NCBI RefSeq assembly: GCF_020447315.1
Contig: NZ_JAJADQ010000004.1
Span: 186,001-250,000, forward strand
Origin: Hymenobacter nitidus
GTDB taxonomy: Bacteria > Bacteroidota > Bacteroidia > Cytophagales > Hymenobacteraceae
Direction of reading: 5' to 3'
DNA: 64,000 bases
Shown piece after piece: positions 53,218-61,351 of the stretch; position 1 is the stretch's first letter; every line of letters begins with the position of its first letter. The position numbers and the translations under genes were made by a program. The notes below the pieces were generated by a model, which was not told the origin of the DNA, did not search any database, and saw only the letters and a list, made by a program, of their open reading frames with translations.

Positions 53218-54801
53218 ATGGCAAATATTTTCGCCAAAAAACCACTGGCTCAGCTTCTGGGCGAGGCTAACTCCACCGGGCACGGTACGCTGAAGCGCAC
53301 CCTGGGTGCCGGCAACCTCGTCGCGCTGGGCGTGGGCGCCATCATTGGTGCGGGCCTGTTTGTGCGCACGGCCGCTGCGGCCGCCCAGGCTTCGGGCCCG
53401 GGCGTGACGCTGGCGTTTGTGGTAGCCGCCATTGGCTGCGTATTCGCCGGCCTGTGCTACGCCGAGTTTGCCGCCATGATTCCGATTGCCGGCTCGGCCT
53501 ACACCTACGCCTACACCACCATGGGCGAGTTTGTGGCCTGGGTTATCGGCTGGGCCCTGATTATGGAATACGCCCTGGGGGCCGCTACAGTATCTATTGC
53601 CTGGAGTGAATACCTAAACAAGCTCCTGGAGGTCTTTGGCACCAGTATACCGTATGAATTAAGCCACTCGCCCTTCGAAAAGATTGTGGTGAATGGGGCT
53701 GAAATTCACGGCCTCATCAACCTGCCGGCGTTGCTAGTTATTGCGGCCCTGTCGTTGCTGCTGATCAAAGGCACGCAGGAGTCGGCTATGTTCAACGCCA
53801 TAGTGGTATTCCTGAAAGTGGCCATTGTGCTGGTATTCATTGCCGTTGGCTGGCAGTTCATCAATCCTGCCAACCACACGCCCTACCTGATTCCCGAAAA
53901 TGCGGAGCCCGTTAAAGACGCCGCCGGCAAGATTATCCGCGAGTACACGGCCTGGAACAAGCACGGCTGGGGCGGTATCCTGGGTGGCGCAGCCATCGTA
54001 TTCTTTGCTTTCATTGGTTTCGATGCTGTGAGCACCGCGGCCCAGGAAGCCAAGAACCCCAAGCGCGACATGCCCATCGGTATTCTCGGCTCTTTGGCCG
54101 TGTGCACCGTGCTCTACATCCTGTTTGGCCACGTGCTGACGGGTGTGGCCAACTGGCGCGAATTTGCCGACCCCGCGAAAGGCGGTGAGGCTTCGGTTAC
54201 CTACGCCATCAAGGCACACATGCCCGGCTTCGAGTGGCTGAGCACGGCCGTAACCCTGGCTATTCTGCTGGGCTTCTCCTCCGTAATTCTGGTGATGCTA
54301 ATGGGCCAGAGCCGCGTCTTCTTCTCTATGGCCAAGGATGGCCTGATGCCCAAGGCATTTGCTGAGCTGCACCCGCGCTTTGCCACTCCCTATAAGTCGA
54401 ACCTGGCCCTGCTGGTGTTCGTGGGTGGTTTCGCGGCCTTCGTGCCCGGTTCCCTGGCCGGTGACTTGACCTCGTTTGGTACCCTGCTGGCCTTCGTGCT
54501 GGTGTCGGCCGGCGTCTGGATTATGCGCCGCTCCGACCCCGCCCAGCACCGTCCGTTCCGGGCACCGCTGTCGTCGCCCATGTTCCCCTTCGTGCCCATC
54601 ATGGGTATTCTGGTGTGCACCAGCATGATTCTGGCCCTCGATGCCTTCACCCTGAAGGTGGCTATGGGCTGGATGATTCTGGGCTTCATCGTGTACTTCC
54701 TCTACGGCAAGCGCAACTCCATGCTCCAGAAGGGCATTGTGGTAGTGCCCACCGAAATGGAAGAGCAGGCCTTTATCGAGCCCGACGTGCACAACCGCTA
54801 G
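53218..54801 (+). CDS. APC-superfamily amino acid permease
   Basis: The product is 527 aa from ATG 53218 (an earlier in-frame start at 53113 lacks support). About twelve membrane helices are predicted. The first contains LGVGAIIGAGLFV, the family substrate-binding signature; PIAGSAYTYAYTTMGEFVAWVIGW and FFAFIGFDAVSTAAQEAKNPKRDMP follow, as in CAT-type cationic amino acid transporters. The exact substrate is not determined. It ends in a 60-nt palindromic terminator. Confidence 0.92.
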   Translation: MANIFAKKPLAQLLGEANSTGHGTLKRTLGAGNLVALGVGAIIGAGLFVRTAAAAAQASGPGVTLAFVVAAIGCVFAGLCYAEFAAMIPIAGSAYTYAYTTMGEFVAWVIGWALIMEYALGAATVSIAWSEYLNKLLEVFGTSIPYELSHSPFEKIVVNGAEIHGLINLPALLVIAALSLLLIKGTQESAMFNAIVVFLKVAIVLVFIAVGWQFINPANHTPYLIPENAEPVKDAAGKIIREYTAWNKHGWGGILGGAAIVFFAFIGFDAVSTAAQEAKNPKRDMPIGILGSLAVCTVLYILFGHVLTGVANWREFADPAKGGEASVTYAIKAHMPGFEWLSTAVTLAILLGFSSVILVMLMGQSRVFFSMAKDGLMPKAFAELHPRFATPYKSNLALLVFVGGFAAFVPGSLAGDLTSFGTLLAFVLVSAGVWIMRRSDPAQHRPFRAPLSSPMFPFVPIMGILVCTSMILALDAFTLKVAMGWMILGFIVYFLYGKRNSMLQKGIVVVPTEMEEQAFIEPDVHNR

Positions 54802-54806
54802 ATCGT

Positions 54807-54866
54807 GCACATTGCATAAAAAAGCCCCGTTAGCAGCTGCTGACGGGGCTTTTTTATGCAATGTGC
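54807..54866. terminator. 60-nt near-perfect palindromic terminator
   Basis: GCACATTGCATAAAAAAGCC at the left is mirrored by GGCTTTTTTATGCAATGTGC at the right, with only one imperfect pair near the centre. It contains A6 and T6 runs, so it can end transcription of both the permease gene and the convergent DUF2945 gene. Confidence 0.88.
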
Positions 54867-54891
54867 TATACGGCTGGAACCGTGCGCCGCA

Positions 54892-55116
54892 TCACTTTTT
54901 AGCTTTGGCCGCCACGGCCGTCACTTCGCTTTGCAGCTTGATTACCCGGTCGCCGTTTTCCTGCACGATGACAAAAGCGGGGTTTTCGGGGGTGCCGTTG
55001 CGGGTGATGTCGCTGCCCTTGAGCTTGCGCGTCACGGGTTCCTTGTGAGTTTCTTCAATCTTGCCGGTGGCCGTGCCGGTGCCGTATTTCCAGCTGACTT
55101 GCGTGCCTTTGCGCAT
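54892..55116 (-). CDS. DUF2945 / hypervirulence-associated TUDOR-domain small protein
   Basis: This is a 74 aa protein with the DUF2945 pattern: KGTQVSWKYGTGTATGKIEE at the start and IVQENGDRVIKLQSEV near the end. It folds as a small SH3/Tudor-like barrel and its role in bacteria is not established. It is cytoplasmic and stands alone, convergent with the permease. Confidence 0.88.
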   Translation of the reverse strand: MRKGTQVSWKYGTGTATGKIEETHKEPVTRKLKGSDITRNGTPENPAFVIVQENGDRVIKLQSEVTAVAAKAKK

Positions 55117-55289
55117 GGTGGGTAGAGTTTAGAGCCAGGTATATTTCTACGTACTGTCCTGACCCCCGAAATGTTAAGCTTACCGCCCCGCTCGGTTTGC
55201 GGATTTTTCAGGAAAAACGGCCGGAAAGTGCAACGGTGCCGCTACCTTTCCAGTCCGATGCTTTATTCATCACCCTCCACCGTTTTTCA

Positions 55290-58200
55290 ATGTCCATCTT
55301 CTTACGCCAGCTAGGGCTGGCCGGCGGCCTGCTGCTCGGCAGTGTGGCCGCCTACGCCCAGCCTAGTACCTACCCGCGCAACGGCGTGTACGACCAGCGC
55401 CCGGGCCTGTATGCCTTTACGCACGCCACCATTTTCACCGACTACAAAACCCGCCTCACCGATGCCACGCTGGTTATCCGGGACGGCCGGGTGGAGGCCG
55501 TGGGCACGGGCGTGAAAATTCCGGCCGGCGCGGTGGTAACCGACTTGAAGGGCCACTTTATCTACCCCGGCTTCGTGGATCTGTACGCCAGCTACGGCCT
55601 ACCCGAAGTAAAGGCGCCCGAGCGCCAGGGCCGGCGCAGCGGGCCGCAGTTTGAAAGCCAGAAAACCGGCGCCTACGACTGGAACCAGGCTATTCACCCC
55701 GAAACCAGCGCCGCCGAACTGTTCAAAGTCAACGACGAGCAGGCCGACATGTACCGCCGCCTGGGCTTTGGGGCCGTGCTCACCCAGCAGGCCGACGGCA
55801 TTGCCCGTGGCACCGCGGCGCTGGTGACGCTGAATACGGCCCGCAAGGAGCAGGAAGTAGTGCTGGCCGACCGCGCCGCTGCCGCCTTTTCCTTCGACAA
55901 AGGCACCAGCCCCCAGGATTACCCCAGTTCTCTGATGGGCAGCATCGCGCTGCTGCGCCAGACCTACCTCGACGCCGACTGGAACCAGCGCAACCCGACC
56001 AAGGAGCAGAACCTGTCGCTGCGGGCCTTCAACCAGCAGCGCCAGCTACCCCAGATCTTCGACGTGCGCGACAAGCAGTCGGCGCTGCGAGCCGACAAGG
56101 TGGGCGACGAATTCGGGGTGCAGTACATCCTGAAAGGCCGCGGCGACGAGTACCAGCGCCTCTCGGACATTCAGGCCACGAAGGCCCCGCTCATCGTGAG
56201 TCTCAACTTCCCGGATGCGTATAATGTGGACGATGTGTACGACGCGTCCCGCATTTCGCTGGAGGAGCTAAAGCACTGGGAAATGGCCCCCGCCAACGCC
56301 GCTATGCTGGCCAAGGCCGGGGTGCCCTTCGTGCTGTCGGCCGCCGACCTCAAGGACAAGAAGAAATTCCTACCCAACCTGAAAAAGGCCATTCAGTACG
56401 GCCTGAGCGAGGAGCAGGCTCTGCGCGCCCTTACCGCTACGCCCGCCGAGCTGCTGAAGCAGCAAAACCAGGTGGGCAGCCTGAAAGCCGGGATGGTGGC
56501 CAACTTCCTGGTGTGCTCCAACCGCCTGTTTGCCGACGACAACGTGTTGCTCGACAACTGGGTACAGGGGCAGCGCTACCAGCTCAGCACCGTGCCCACC
56601 GATTACCGGGGCGTATACACGCTTAAAATCGGCACCCAGCCCGAGCTGAAAATGCTGGTGGCCGGCAAGCCCGAAGCCCCCGAAATGCGCATCGTGCTGG
56701 CCCCCAAAGACACGGTGCGCGGCACATTGTCGGTAAACGGGGAGCTGGCGACCATCGTGTACAACCCCACGCCCAAAACCAAGGGCACGGCGGTTCGCCT
56801 CGGGGGCTTTTATACGCCCGAAACCCGCTTGTTTCAGGGTGATGGGCAGCTGGCCGATGCTTCGCAGGTGAAGTGGAGCGCCCAGCGCCAGGAAGAAGCT
56901 ACCCGCGCCGCCCGTCGCGACTCGGCCAAAGCCCCTGAGCCCGTGCAGCTGGGGCAGCTGCAGTACCCGTTTGTGGCCTTTGGCCGGGCCCAGGTGCCGC
57001 AGCAGGAAACTGTGGTTATCAAGAATGCCACCGTGTGGACCAGTGACGCCGCTGGCAAGCTGGAAAACACCGACGTGCTGCTCCAAAACGGTAAAATTGC
57101 CAAAGTCGGCAAGAACCTAGCCGTGCCCAAAGGCGGCCGCAGCATCGACGGTACCGGCAAACACCTCACGCCGGGCATCATCGACGAGCACTCTCACATT
57201 GCCATCAGCGAGGGCGTCAACGAAGGCACCCAGGCCGTGACCAGCGAAGTGCGGGTGAGCGACGTAGTGGATGCCGAGGACATCGACGTGTACCGCGACC
57301 TGGCCGGCGGCGTGGTGGCTTCGCAGCTGCTGCACGGCTCGGCCAACCCCATTGGTGGGCAGTCGGCTTTGATTAAGCTGCGCTGGGGCATGACGGCCGA
57401 GCAGATGAAAATTGAGGGCGCGCCGGGCTTCATCAAGTTTGCCCTGGGCGAAAACGTGAAGCAAAGCAACTGGGGCGAACTGAACGTGCTGCGCTTCCCA
57501 CAGACACGCATGGGTGTGGAGCAGGTGTTCGTGGATGCCTTCACCCGGGCCAAGGAATACGAGCAGGAGTGGAAAAGCTGGAACAAACTCAGCAAAGGCA
57601 AACAGAAGAAAGGGGAGACCCCGCGCCGCGACCTGGAACTGGAAGCTCTGGTCGAAATCCTGAACCAGCAGCGCTTCATCACCTGCCACAGCTACGTGCA
57701 GAGCGAAATCAACATGCTGCTGAACACGGCCGACCGCATGGGCTTCAAGGTGAACACTTTCACCCACATTCTGGAAGGCTACAAGGTGGCCGACAAGATG
57801 AAGGCCCACGGTGTGAATGCCAGTACCTTCTCCGACTGGTGGGCCTACAAGAACGAGGTGCGCGACGCCATTCCCTACAACGCGGCCATCATGCACGACG
57901 CGGGCCTGAACGTGGCCATCAACTCGGACGACGCCGAAATGAGCCGCCGCCTCAACCAGGAAGCGGCCAAAACGGTGAAGTACGGCGGGTTGTCGGAAGA
58001 GGAAGCCCTGAAGCTGGTGACCATCAACCCGGCCAAAATGCTGCACCTCGATAAGAACATGGGTAGCATCAAGGAAGGCAAAGATGCCGACGTGGTGCTC
58101 TGGAACGACCACCCGCTGAGCGTGTATGCCCACGCCGAGCGCACCTTTGTGGATGGCCGCCAGATGTTTGATGTCGAGTCGGATGCCCGCATGCGCCAGG

Positions 58201-58343
58201 AAGTGGAGAAAGAGCGCCTGCGTATCGTGCAGAAAATGCTGGACGCCAAAAAAGCCGGCGCGCCCACCCAGGGTGCCACCGCCAAGGCCAACAAGCACTT
58301 CCACTGCGACACGATGGGTGAAGAAAAAGAGCTGGATAACTAG
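55290..58343 (+). CDS. Secreted amidohydrolase with two amidohydrolase-fold halves
   Basis: The product is 1017 aa from ATG 55290, with a signal peptide (GLAGGLLLGSVAAYAQ). The N-terminal half (about 45-430) has the amidohydrolase pattern, but the metal motif is PGFVDLYAS near residue 93, without HxH. The C-terminal half (about 600-985) keeps PGIIDEHSHIA near 632, FTHILEGYKVADKM and AINSDDAEM, so it can bind metals. A degenerate copy fused to an active copy is likely. Substrates such as dipeptides or cyclic amides are possible but unproved. The next gene starts 31 nt later. Confidence 0.87.
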   Translation: MSIFLRQLGLAGGLLLGSVAAYAQPSTYPRNGVYDQRPGLYAFTHATIFTDYKTRLTDATLVIRDGRVEAVGTGVKIPAGAVVTDLKGHFIYPGFVDLYASYGLPEVKAPERQGRRSGPQFESQKTGAYDWNQAIHPETSAAELFKVNDEQADMYRRLGFGAVLTQQADGIARGTAALVTLNTARKEQEVVLADRAAAAFSFDKGTSPQDYPSSLMGSIALLRQTYLDADWNQRNPTKEQNLSLRAFNQQRQLPQIFDVRDKQSALRADKVGDEFGVQYILKGRGDEYQRLSDIQATKAPLIVSLNFPDAYNVDDVYDASRISLEELKHWEMAPANAAMLAKAGVPFVLSAADLKDKKKFLPNLKKAIQYGLSEEQALRALTATPAELLKQQNQVGSLKAGMVANFLVCSNRLFADDNVLLDNWVQGQRYQLSTVPTDYRGVYTLKIGTQPELKMLVAGKPEAPEMRIVLAPKDTVRGTLSVNGELATIVYNPTPKTKGTAVRLGGFYTPETRLFQGDGQLADASQVKWSAQRQEEATRAARRDSAKAPEPVQLGQLQYPFVAFGRAQVPQQETVVIKNATVWTSDAAGKLENTDVLLQNGKIAKVGKNLAVPKGGRSIDGTGKHLTPGIIDEHSHIAISEGVNEGTQAVTSEVRVSDVVDAEDIDVYRDLAGGVVASQLLHGSANPIGGQSALIKLRWGMTAEQMKIEGAPGFIKFALGENVKQSNWGELNVLRFPQTRMGVEQVFVDAFTRAKEYEQEWKSWNKLSKGKQKKGETPRRDLELEALVEILNQQRFITCHSYVQSEINMLLNTADRMGFKVNTFTHILEGYKVADKMKAHGVNASTFSDWWAYKNEVRDAIPYNAAIMHDAGLNVAINSDDAEMSRRLNQEAAKTVKYGGLSEEEALKLVTINPAKMLHLDKNMGSIKEGKDADVVLWNDHPLSVYAHAERTFVDGRQMFDVESDARMRQEVEKERLRIVQKMLDAKKAGAPTQGATAKANKHFHCDTMGEEKELDN

Positions 58344-58374
58344 CTCTGGCCCTGACTATTAACGACTTCTGTGC

Positions 58375-59682
58375 ATGAAAAATATTCTCTTTTCTCTCGC
58401 TCTGCTTGCGGCCACGCCCGCGCTGGCTCAGGTGCCTACGCCGGCACCTGCTCAGAGCAAGCCCGTGCTGCTCGTGGGCGGCACCCTGCACGTCGGCAAC
58501 GGCACCGTGGTGCCCGATGCCGCCGTAGCCTTCGATAAGGGCCGCATTACCTACGCCGGCGCCCAGTCGGGCTTCAGCCAGGACAAATCGACTTATGAGG
58601 TGGTGGATGTAAAAGGCCAGGAAATCTACCCCGGCCTGATCTTGCCCAACACGACCCTGGGTCTGACCGAGGTAGAAGCCATCCGGGCCACCGTGGATGA
58701 GCGGGAAGTGGGCATGCTCAACCCCAACGTGCGCGCCCTGATTGCCTACAACACCGATTCCGACATCATCCCGACGGTGCGCACCAACGGCGTGCTGCTG
58801 GCCCAGGTGACGCCCCGCGGCGGCATGCTCTCGGGCCAGAGCAGCATCGTGCAGCTCGACGCCTGGAACTGGCAGGACGCCGTGGTGAAAACCGACGACG
58901 GCCTGCACCTGAACTGGCCGCCGATGGTGCTCAAGCTGAATCCGACCGAAGATGCCACGGCAGTGGAAAAGCGCGAAAAGGCCCGGCAGCAGCAGCTGCG
59001 CGACCTGGAGCAGCTGCTCAGTGAAGCCTCCGTCTACCGGGCGCTGCCCGCCGGGCGCCGCGAAAACCTACGGCTTTCGGCCCTGAACGGCTTGTTCGAC
59101 GGCTCCAAAACGCTATTCATTCACGCCGACTACGGCAAGGAAATCATTGAGGGCGTGCGTTTCGCCAAGCGCCTGGGCGTGCAGAAGGTTACCGTCATCG
59201 GGGCCCGCGACGCCTGGATGATGCTCGACTTCCTGAAGCAGAATGACGTAGCTGTAGTGCTGTCCCGGATTCACGCTTTGCCCCGCCGCTCCGGCGACGA
59301 CTACGACCTGCCCTACAAGCTGCCCAGCCTGCTGCAGCAGGCCGGCGTGCGTTTCTGCCTCGACTACGAGGGCGACCAGGAAACGGCTGGCTCGCGCAAT
59401 CTGGCCTTCATTGCCGGCACGGCCGCCGGCCACGGCCTCACCAAGGAGCAGGCCCTGACGGCTGTCACGCTTAGTCCCGCCCGCATCATGGGTGTCGATA
59501 AGGACTACGGCAGCCTCGAAGCCGGCAAAAGTGCCACGCTGGTGGTCAGCAGCGGCGATTTGCTGGACATGCGCACCAACAACGTGACCCACGCCTTCAT
59601 CGACGGCCGGGCCTTCAACATGACCAACAAGCAAACCTACCTGAATCAGAAGTTCAGGGGAAAGTATGGCATGAAGAACTAA
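58375..59682 (+). CDS. Secreted amidohydrolase-fold protein without the HxH motif
   Basis: This is a 435 aa protein with a signal peptide (FSLALLAATPALAQ). It is homologous in layout to the first half of the preceding protein, with VGGTLHVGNGTVVPDAAV, EIYPGLILPNTTLGLTEVEA in place of the HxH motif, and LTAVTLSPARIMGVDKDYGSLEAGKSA near the C-terminus. Two of three amidohydrolase units in this operon thus lack HxH. It may be a structural partner of the active domain. It is co-transcribed with it (31 nt gap) and ends in a terminator. Confidence 0.82.
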   Translation: MKNILFSLALLAATPALAQVPTPAPAQSKPVLLVGGTLHVGNGTVVPDAAVAFDKGRITYAGAQSGFSQDKSTYEVVDVKGQEIYPGLILPNTTLGLTEVEAIRATVDEREVGMLNPNVRALIAYNTDSDIIPTVRTNGVLLAQVTPRGGMLSGQSSIVQLDAWNWQDAVVKTDDGLHLNWPPMVLKLNPTEDATAVEKREKARQQQLRDLEQLLSEASVYRALPAGRRENLRLSALNGLFDGSKTLFIHADYGKEIIEGVRFAKRLGVQKVTVIGARDAWMMLDFLKQNDVAVVLSRIHALPRRSGDDYDLPYKLPSLLQQAGVRFCLDYEGDQETAGSRNLAFIAGTAAGHGLTKEQALTAVTLSPARIMGVDKDYGSLEAGKSATLVVSSGDLLDMRTNNVTHAFIDGRAFNMTNKQTYLNQKFRGKYGMKN

Positions 59683-59699
59683 CTGCTGGCATTCAATAA

Positions 59700-59732
59700 A
59701 AGAGGCTCTGCTTACTACAAGTAGAGCCTCTT
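59700..59732 (+). terminator. Intrinsic terminator of the amidohydrolase operon
   Basis: AAGAGGCTCT (59700-59709) pairs with AGAGCCTCTT (59723-59732), and CTATTTTT follows. The remainder of 59733-60065 is AT-rich and shows no gene or clear regulatory element. Confidence 0.85.
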
Positions 59733-60065
59733 CTATTTTTGCTCCTTCATGCGCTATACTTCTAGCTGTGTATAAATTATTGGCATTTAATGCACTAGCG
59801 TTGGGTTAACGAAAGTCAAATCCAGCGTTGCTAGCGGGTGGAAGTAGCTGGTTTTGGTCTGTATGCCAATGTAAATTAAGCAGTTATAAACTGTAATATG
59901 CTAATATGAGTGTTTTTTGGAAAGCTGTAAGTAATTGTTTAAGTTTCACTTACGCTTAGTGGGTATCAATTAATTAAATCCCATTAGAAGCGGTGAGTGA
60001 GGTGGTGCGGGGCGCCAGAGTGGCGGCCGCGTGATGCGTGAATTTTGTGAGCGAAACTTCTGACT

Positions 60066-60743
60066 ATGGAGAAAACCCTTACCGACGTTTCCAAGATTAC
60101 GGTTTTGGTGGTGGATGATCATCCGTTGGTTGTTGCCGGCATCAAGAGCCTGCTGCAGAAAGAAGCCGGCATTCAGATCGTGGCGGTGGCTACCAGCGGC
60201 AGCGAGGCTGTGCGTATTCTGGACCGGCAGCCCGCCATCGCCGTGGCCCTGCTCGATCTGAATATGCCCTACATGAGCGGGGTGGAGCTTATCCGGGTGC
60301 TTCGGGAGCGGCACCCACGGGTGCGTACTCTCATTCTGAGCACGTTTCAGGACCATGCCTCGGTGGCCGAGGTGCTGGAAGCTGGGGGCTCGGGCTACCT
60401 GCTGAAAAGCACTAACCAGCAGGAATTGAGTACCGCAATTCGGGCCGTAGCAGCCGGACAGCGGTATTTTGGGCAGGAAGTAACGGCCACCATGGTGCAG
60501 AATATGGAAATCCAGGCCAACCACGCCAGCCGGGTGCCGCAGCCCGTGGTAGAGCTTACCAGTCGGGAGGCGGAAATATTGCGCCTCATTGCCCAGGAGT
60601 ATTCCAATCAGCACATTGCCGAACAGCTCTTTATCAGCGAGCGAACGGTAGAGTCACACCGGAAAAACATGCTGACCAAAACCAAGTCCAAGTCGATAAT
60701 CGGACTGATTCGGTACGCACTGCTCAACAAGCTTATCCCATAG
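60066..60743 (+). CDS. NarL/LuxR-type response regulator
   Basis: The product is 225 aa. The receiver domain has VVDDHPLV (Asp17, Asp18), the phosphoacceptor Asp64 in ALLDLNMPYMSG, and Lys114 in YLLKST. The C-terminal LuxR helix-turn-helix starts at LTSREAEILRLIAQ (about 161) and contains QHIAEQLFISERTVESHRKNM. Phosphorylation would come from a histidine kinase that is not in the window, so it is an orphan here. Targets are unknown. Confidence 0.93.
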   Translation: MEKTLTDVSKITVLVVDDHPLVVAGIKSLLQKEAGIQIVAVATSGSEAVRILDRQPAIAVALLDLNMPYMSGVELIRVLRERHPRVRTLILSTFQDHASVAEVLEAGGSGYLLKSTNQQELSTAIRAVAAGQRYFGQEVTATMVQNMEIQANHASRVPQPVVELTSREAEILRLIAQEYSNQHIAEQLFISERTVESHRKNMLTKTKSKSIIGLIRYALLNKLIP

Positions 60744-60797
60744 GTCGGTAGGCTTAAGGCCGTTTGGAGCCTGTTAAAGCACAATACCGGTGCCAGC

Positions 60798-60815
60798 ATC
60801 CGTAGCAGTACGGAT
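60798..60815. repeat. Small hairpin after the response regulator
   Basis: ATCCGTA (60798-60804) and TACGGAT (60809-60815) form a 7-bp stem with a 4-nt loop, without a T-tract. Confidence 0.35.
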
Positions 60816-60896
60816 ACAAAAATGAGGGTTGGTACGGACTAGATTATTTTTATAAAAATTTTAACTTAGCATCATTCAATTCAATGGTAATATGTT

Positions 60897-60904
60897 TATA
60901 TTTG
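60897..60904 (+). promoter_or_regulatory. -7 box TATATTTG upstream of the 65-aa gene
   Basis: A perfect TAnnTTTG in AT-rich DNA, about 100 nt before the ATG at 61006. It would give an unusually long leader compared with other genes here. Confidence 0.45.
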
Positions 60905-61005
60905 TCATGAAGGTATATAAGTGAACTATTCAAATATTTACTTTCACTTCTGGCTTACCATCAGTTGAACTTCTCTTTTCTTCTTACCACCTAATTCAAC
61001 ACATC

Positions 61006-61203
61006 ATGGCGTCCAAAATTCTATCCTTTATTTGCCACGTGCCCGCAATGATGCCCGGCGCATTTCCCTCCACCTCTATGCCTGCTCCTAAGCCCAGCAG
61101 AGCCGCTGAGCGCAAGACCGACACGCAGGCGCCCGGCGGACATTTCACGGCCATTTACGAGAACGAGCGTTTTGTACGTTTCAAGTACATCAGCAACGAC
61201 TAG
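61006..61203 (+). CDS. Small hypothetical protein
   Basis: The product is 65 aa. The N-terminal half is Pro/Ala/Ser-rich and looks disordered. The last 20 residues (HFTAIYENERFVRFKYISND) form a compact charged segment that is the only conserved-looking part. It has a possible promoter with a long leader and is followed by a large hairpin before the OmpA-like gene. I rate it as a probable gene because codon use is normal and both ends have plausible signals. Function unknown. Confidence 0.5.
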   Translation: MASKILSFICHVPAMMPGAFPSTSMPAPKPSRAAERKTDTQAPGGHFTAIYENERFVRFKYISND

Positions 61204-61229
61204 CTGCCTGCCGGTAGCCATAACCATGT

Positions 61230-61284
61230 CTCATGGGAAAGACCGGAGTCGTGAATACACGCAAGGTTCCGGTTTTCCTGTGAG
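61230..61284. repeat. Long imperfect hairpin before the OmpA-like gene
   Basis: CTCATGGGAAAGACCGGA (61230-61247) faces TCCGGTTTTCCTGTGAG (61268-61284), and an inner CGTG/CACG stem continues the pairing. It can end the small gene or attenuate the next one. TAACTTGC at 61319-61326 may be the -7 element of the next gene. Confidence 0.5.
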
Positions 61285-61351
61285 CCCTGGCCCGCTGCCC
61301 TCCGCTCGTATTTAAGCTTAACTTGCGCGCCTGTCCATCCGTTTTGCGTGC

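Noticed and set aside
55290..58343. Frameshift or fusion artefact in the 1017-residue amidohydrolase
   Set aside because: The frame is continuous with consistent codon use, and two-domain proteins of this type occur in Bacteroidetes.
60907..60924. Five-codon frame just after the -7 box at 60897
   Set aside because: Transcription would start at about its ATG, and nothing suggests a leader-peptide mechanism.
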